From an uncultured beta proteobacterium (GTDB lineage Bacteria > Pseudomonadota > Gammaproteobacteria > Burkholderiales > Burkholderiaceae_B), in contig CAIYCP010000676.1 of the NCBI GenBank assembly GCA_903924715.1, forward strand, positions 1 through 6,517: DNA of 6,517 nt, in the 5' to 3' direction. The position numbers were made by a program, and so were the translations under genes. The notes below the pieces were generated by a model. The model searched no databases. It was not told the origin of the DNA and was given only the letters and a program-made list of their open reading frames with translations. This document shows, piece by piece, positions 6,446 to 6,517 of the stretch. Each line of letters opens with the position of its first letter. Position 1 is the first letter of the stretch.

Positions 6446-6482
6446 TTGACAGTGAACCGCTAAAACCGATACAATAGCGGTC
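6446..6482 (+). promoter_or_regulatory. Strong sigma-70-type promoter of the tRNA gene
   Basis: A perfect TTGACA (6446-6451) and TACAAT (6470-6475, five of six consensus bases) are separated by 18 bases. The next bases AGCGGTC (6476-6482) form a G/C-rich discriminator of the kind found at stable-RNA promoters under stringent control. Transcription should start near 6482, leaving a leader of only a few bases before the tRNA. The promoter begins 18 bases after the trpF stop. Confidence 0.8.
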
Positions 6483-6487
6483 TTTAC

Positions 6488-6517
6488 AGGCGGTTAGCTC
6501 AGCTGGTTAGAGCGCCA
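6488..6517 (+). tRNA. tRNA gene, 5' part only (cut by right edge); possibly tRNA-Val(GAC)
   Basis: The acceptor strand AGGCGGT (6488-6494) is followed by T8-A9. The D stem is GCTC (6497-6500) pairing with GAGC (6510-6513), around the loop AGCTGGTTA with the invariant GG at 6505-6506. Position 26 is G, and the anticodon stem begins CCA before the window ends. About 30 of some 76 bases are present and the anticodon is not visible. The start CCA would fit the CCACC anticodon stem of tRNA-Val(GAC), but this identity is a guess from recalled sequences. Confidence 0.85.

Noticed and set aside
6429..6450. A terminator after trpF
   Set aside because: The short gap has a TTTT that belongs to the tRNA -35 region but no stable G/C stem before it.
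1..6517. A new defence, mobile or secondary-metabolism system
   Set aside because: All intact reading frames of reasonable length are recognised core genes, coding is on one strand with normal spacing, and no integrase, transposase, attachment repeat or unknown gene is present.

Overview
This window reads as an ordinary chromosomal core region of a betaproteobacterium, most likely order Burkholderiales and perhaps Alcaligenaceae-like. The basis is gene order (leuC-leuD-leuB-asd-fimV-like-truA-trpF, all on the + strand), the Gram-negative-type Asd, the FimV-like protein between asd and truA, and a TruA that resembles remembered Bordetella-type sequences. Base composition looks near half G+C, which is moderate for that group. 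The family assignment comes from recall and was not computed.

Layout: 1-363 is the 3' end of leuC. It is followed after 5 bases by leuD (369-1025), then by a strong intrinsic-terminator-like hairpin (1040-1066), then by leuB (1080-2156). The longer leuB frame that opens at 1035 would translate through this hairpin and is probably not the real start. A 75-base gap with an extended -10 promoter candidate leads to asd (2232-3359). A FimV-like envelope protein gene (3377-4819) follows 17 bases later with a good ribosome binding site. It carries four in-frame 69-bp tandem repeats (4271-4546) that encode a coiled coil. Next come truA (4905-5702) and trpF (5763-6428). The right edge cuts through a tRNA gene (from 6488) that has its own strong sigma-70-type promoter with a GC-rich discriminator.

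How the genes work together: leuC, leuD and leuB encode the isomerase and dehydrogenase steps of leucine synthesis. Asd makes aspartate semialdehyde for lysine/diaminopimelate, threonine and methionine. TrpF catalyses one step of tryptophan synthesis. TruA pseudouridylates tRNA anticodon arms. The FimV-like protein is the only non-housekeeping item and the most variable-looking one. It has a signal peptide, a FimV N-terminal region, a LysM domain, a repeated coiled coil, one membrane segment and a short tail without room for the C-terminal TPR region of classical FimV.

No stretch over 300 bases lacks a gene. The non-coding gaps (1026-1079, 2157-2231, 3360-3376, 4820-4904, 5703-5762, 6429-6487) are described in the entries. 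I found no mobile element, CRISPR array, toxin, defence system or clearly new system. The points most worth a second look are the leuD/leuB hairpin, the short repeat-bearing FimV-like protein, and the tRNA placed directly after trpF.
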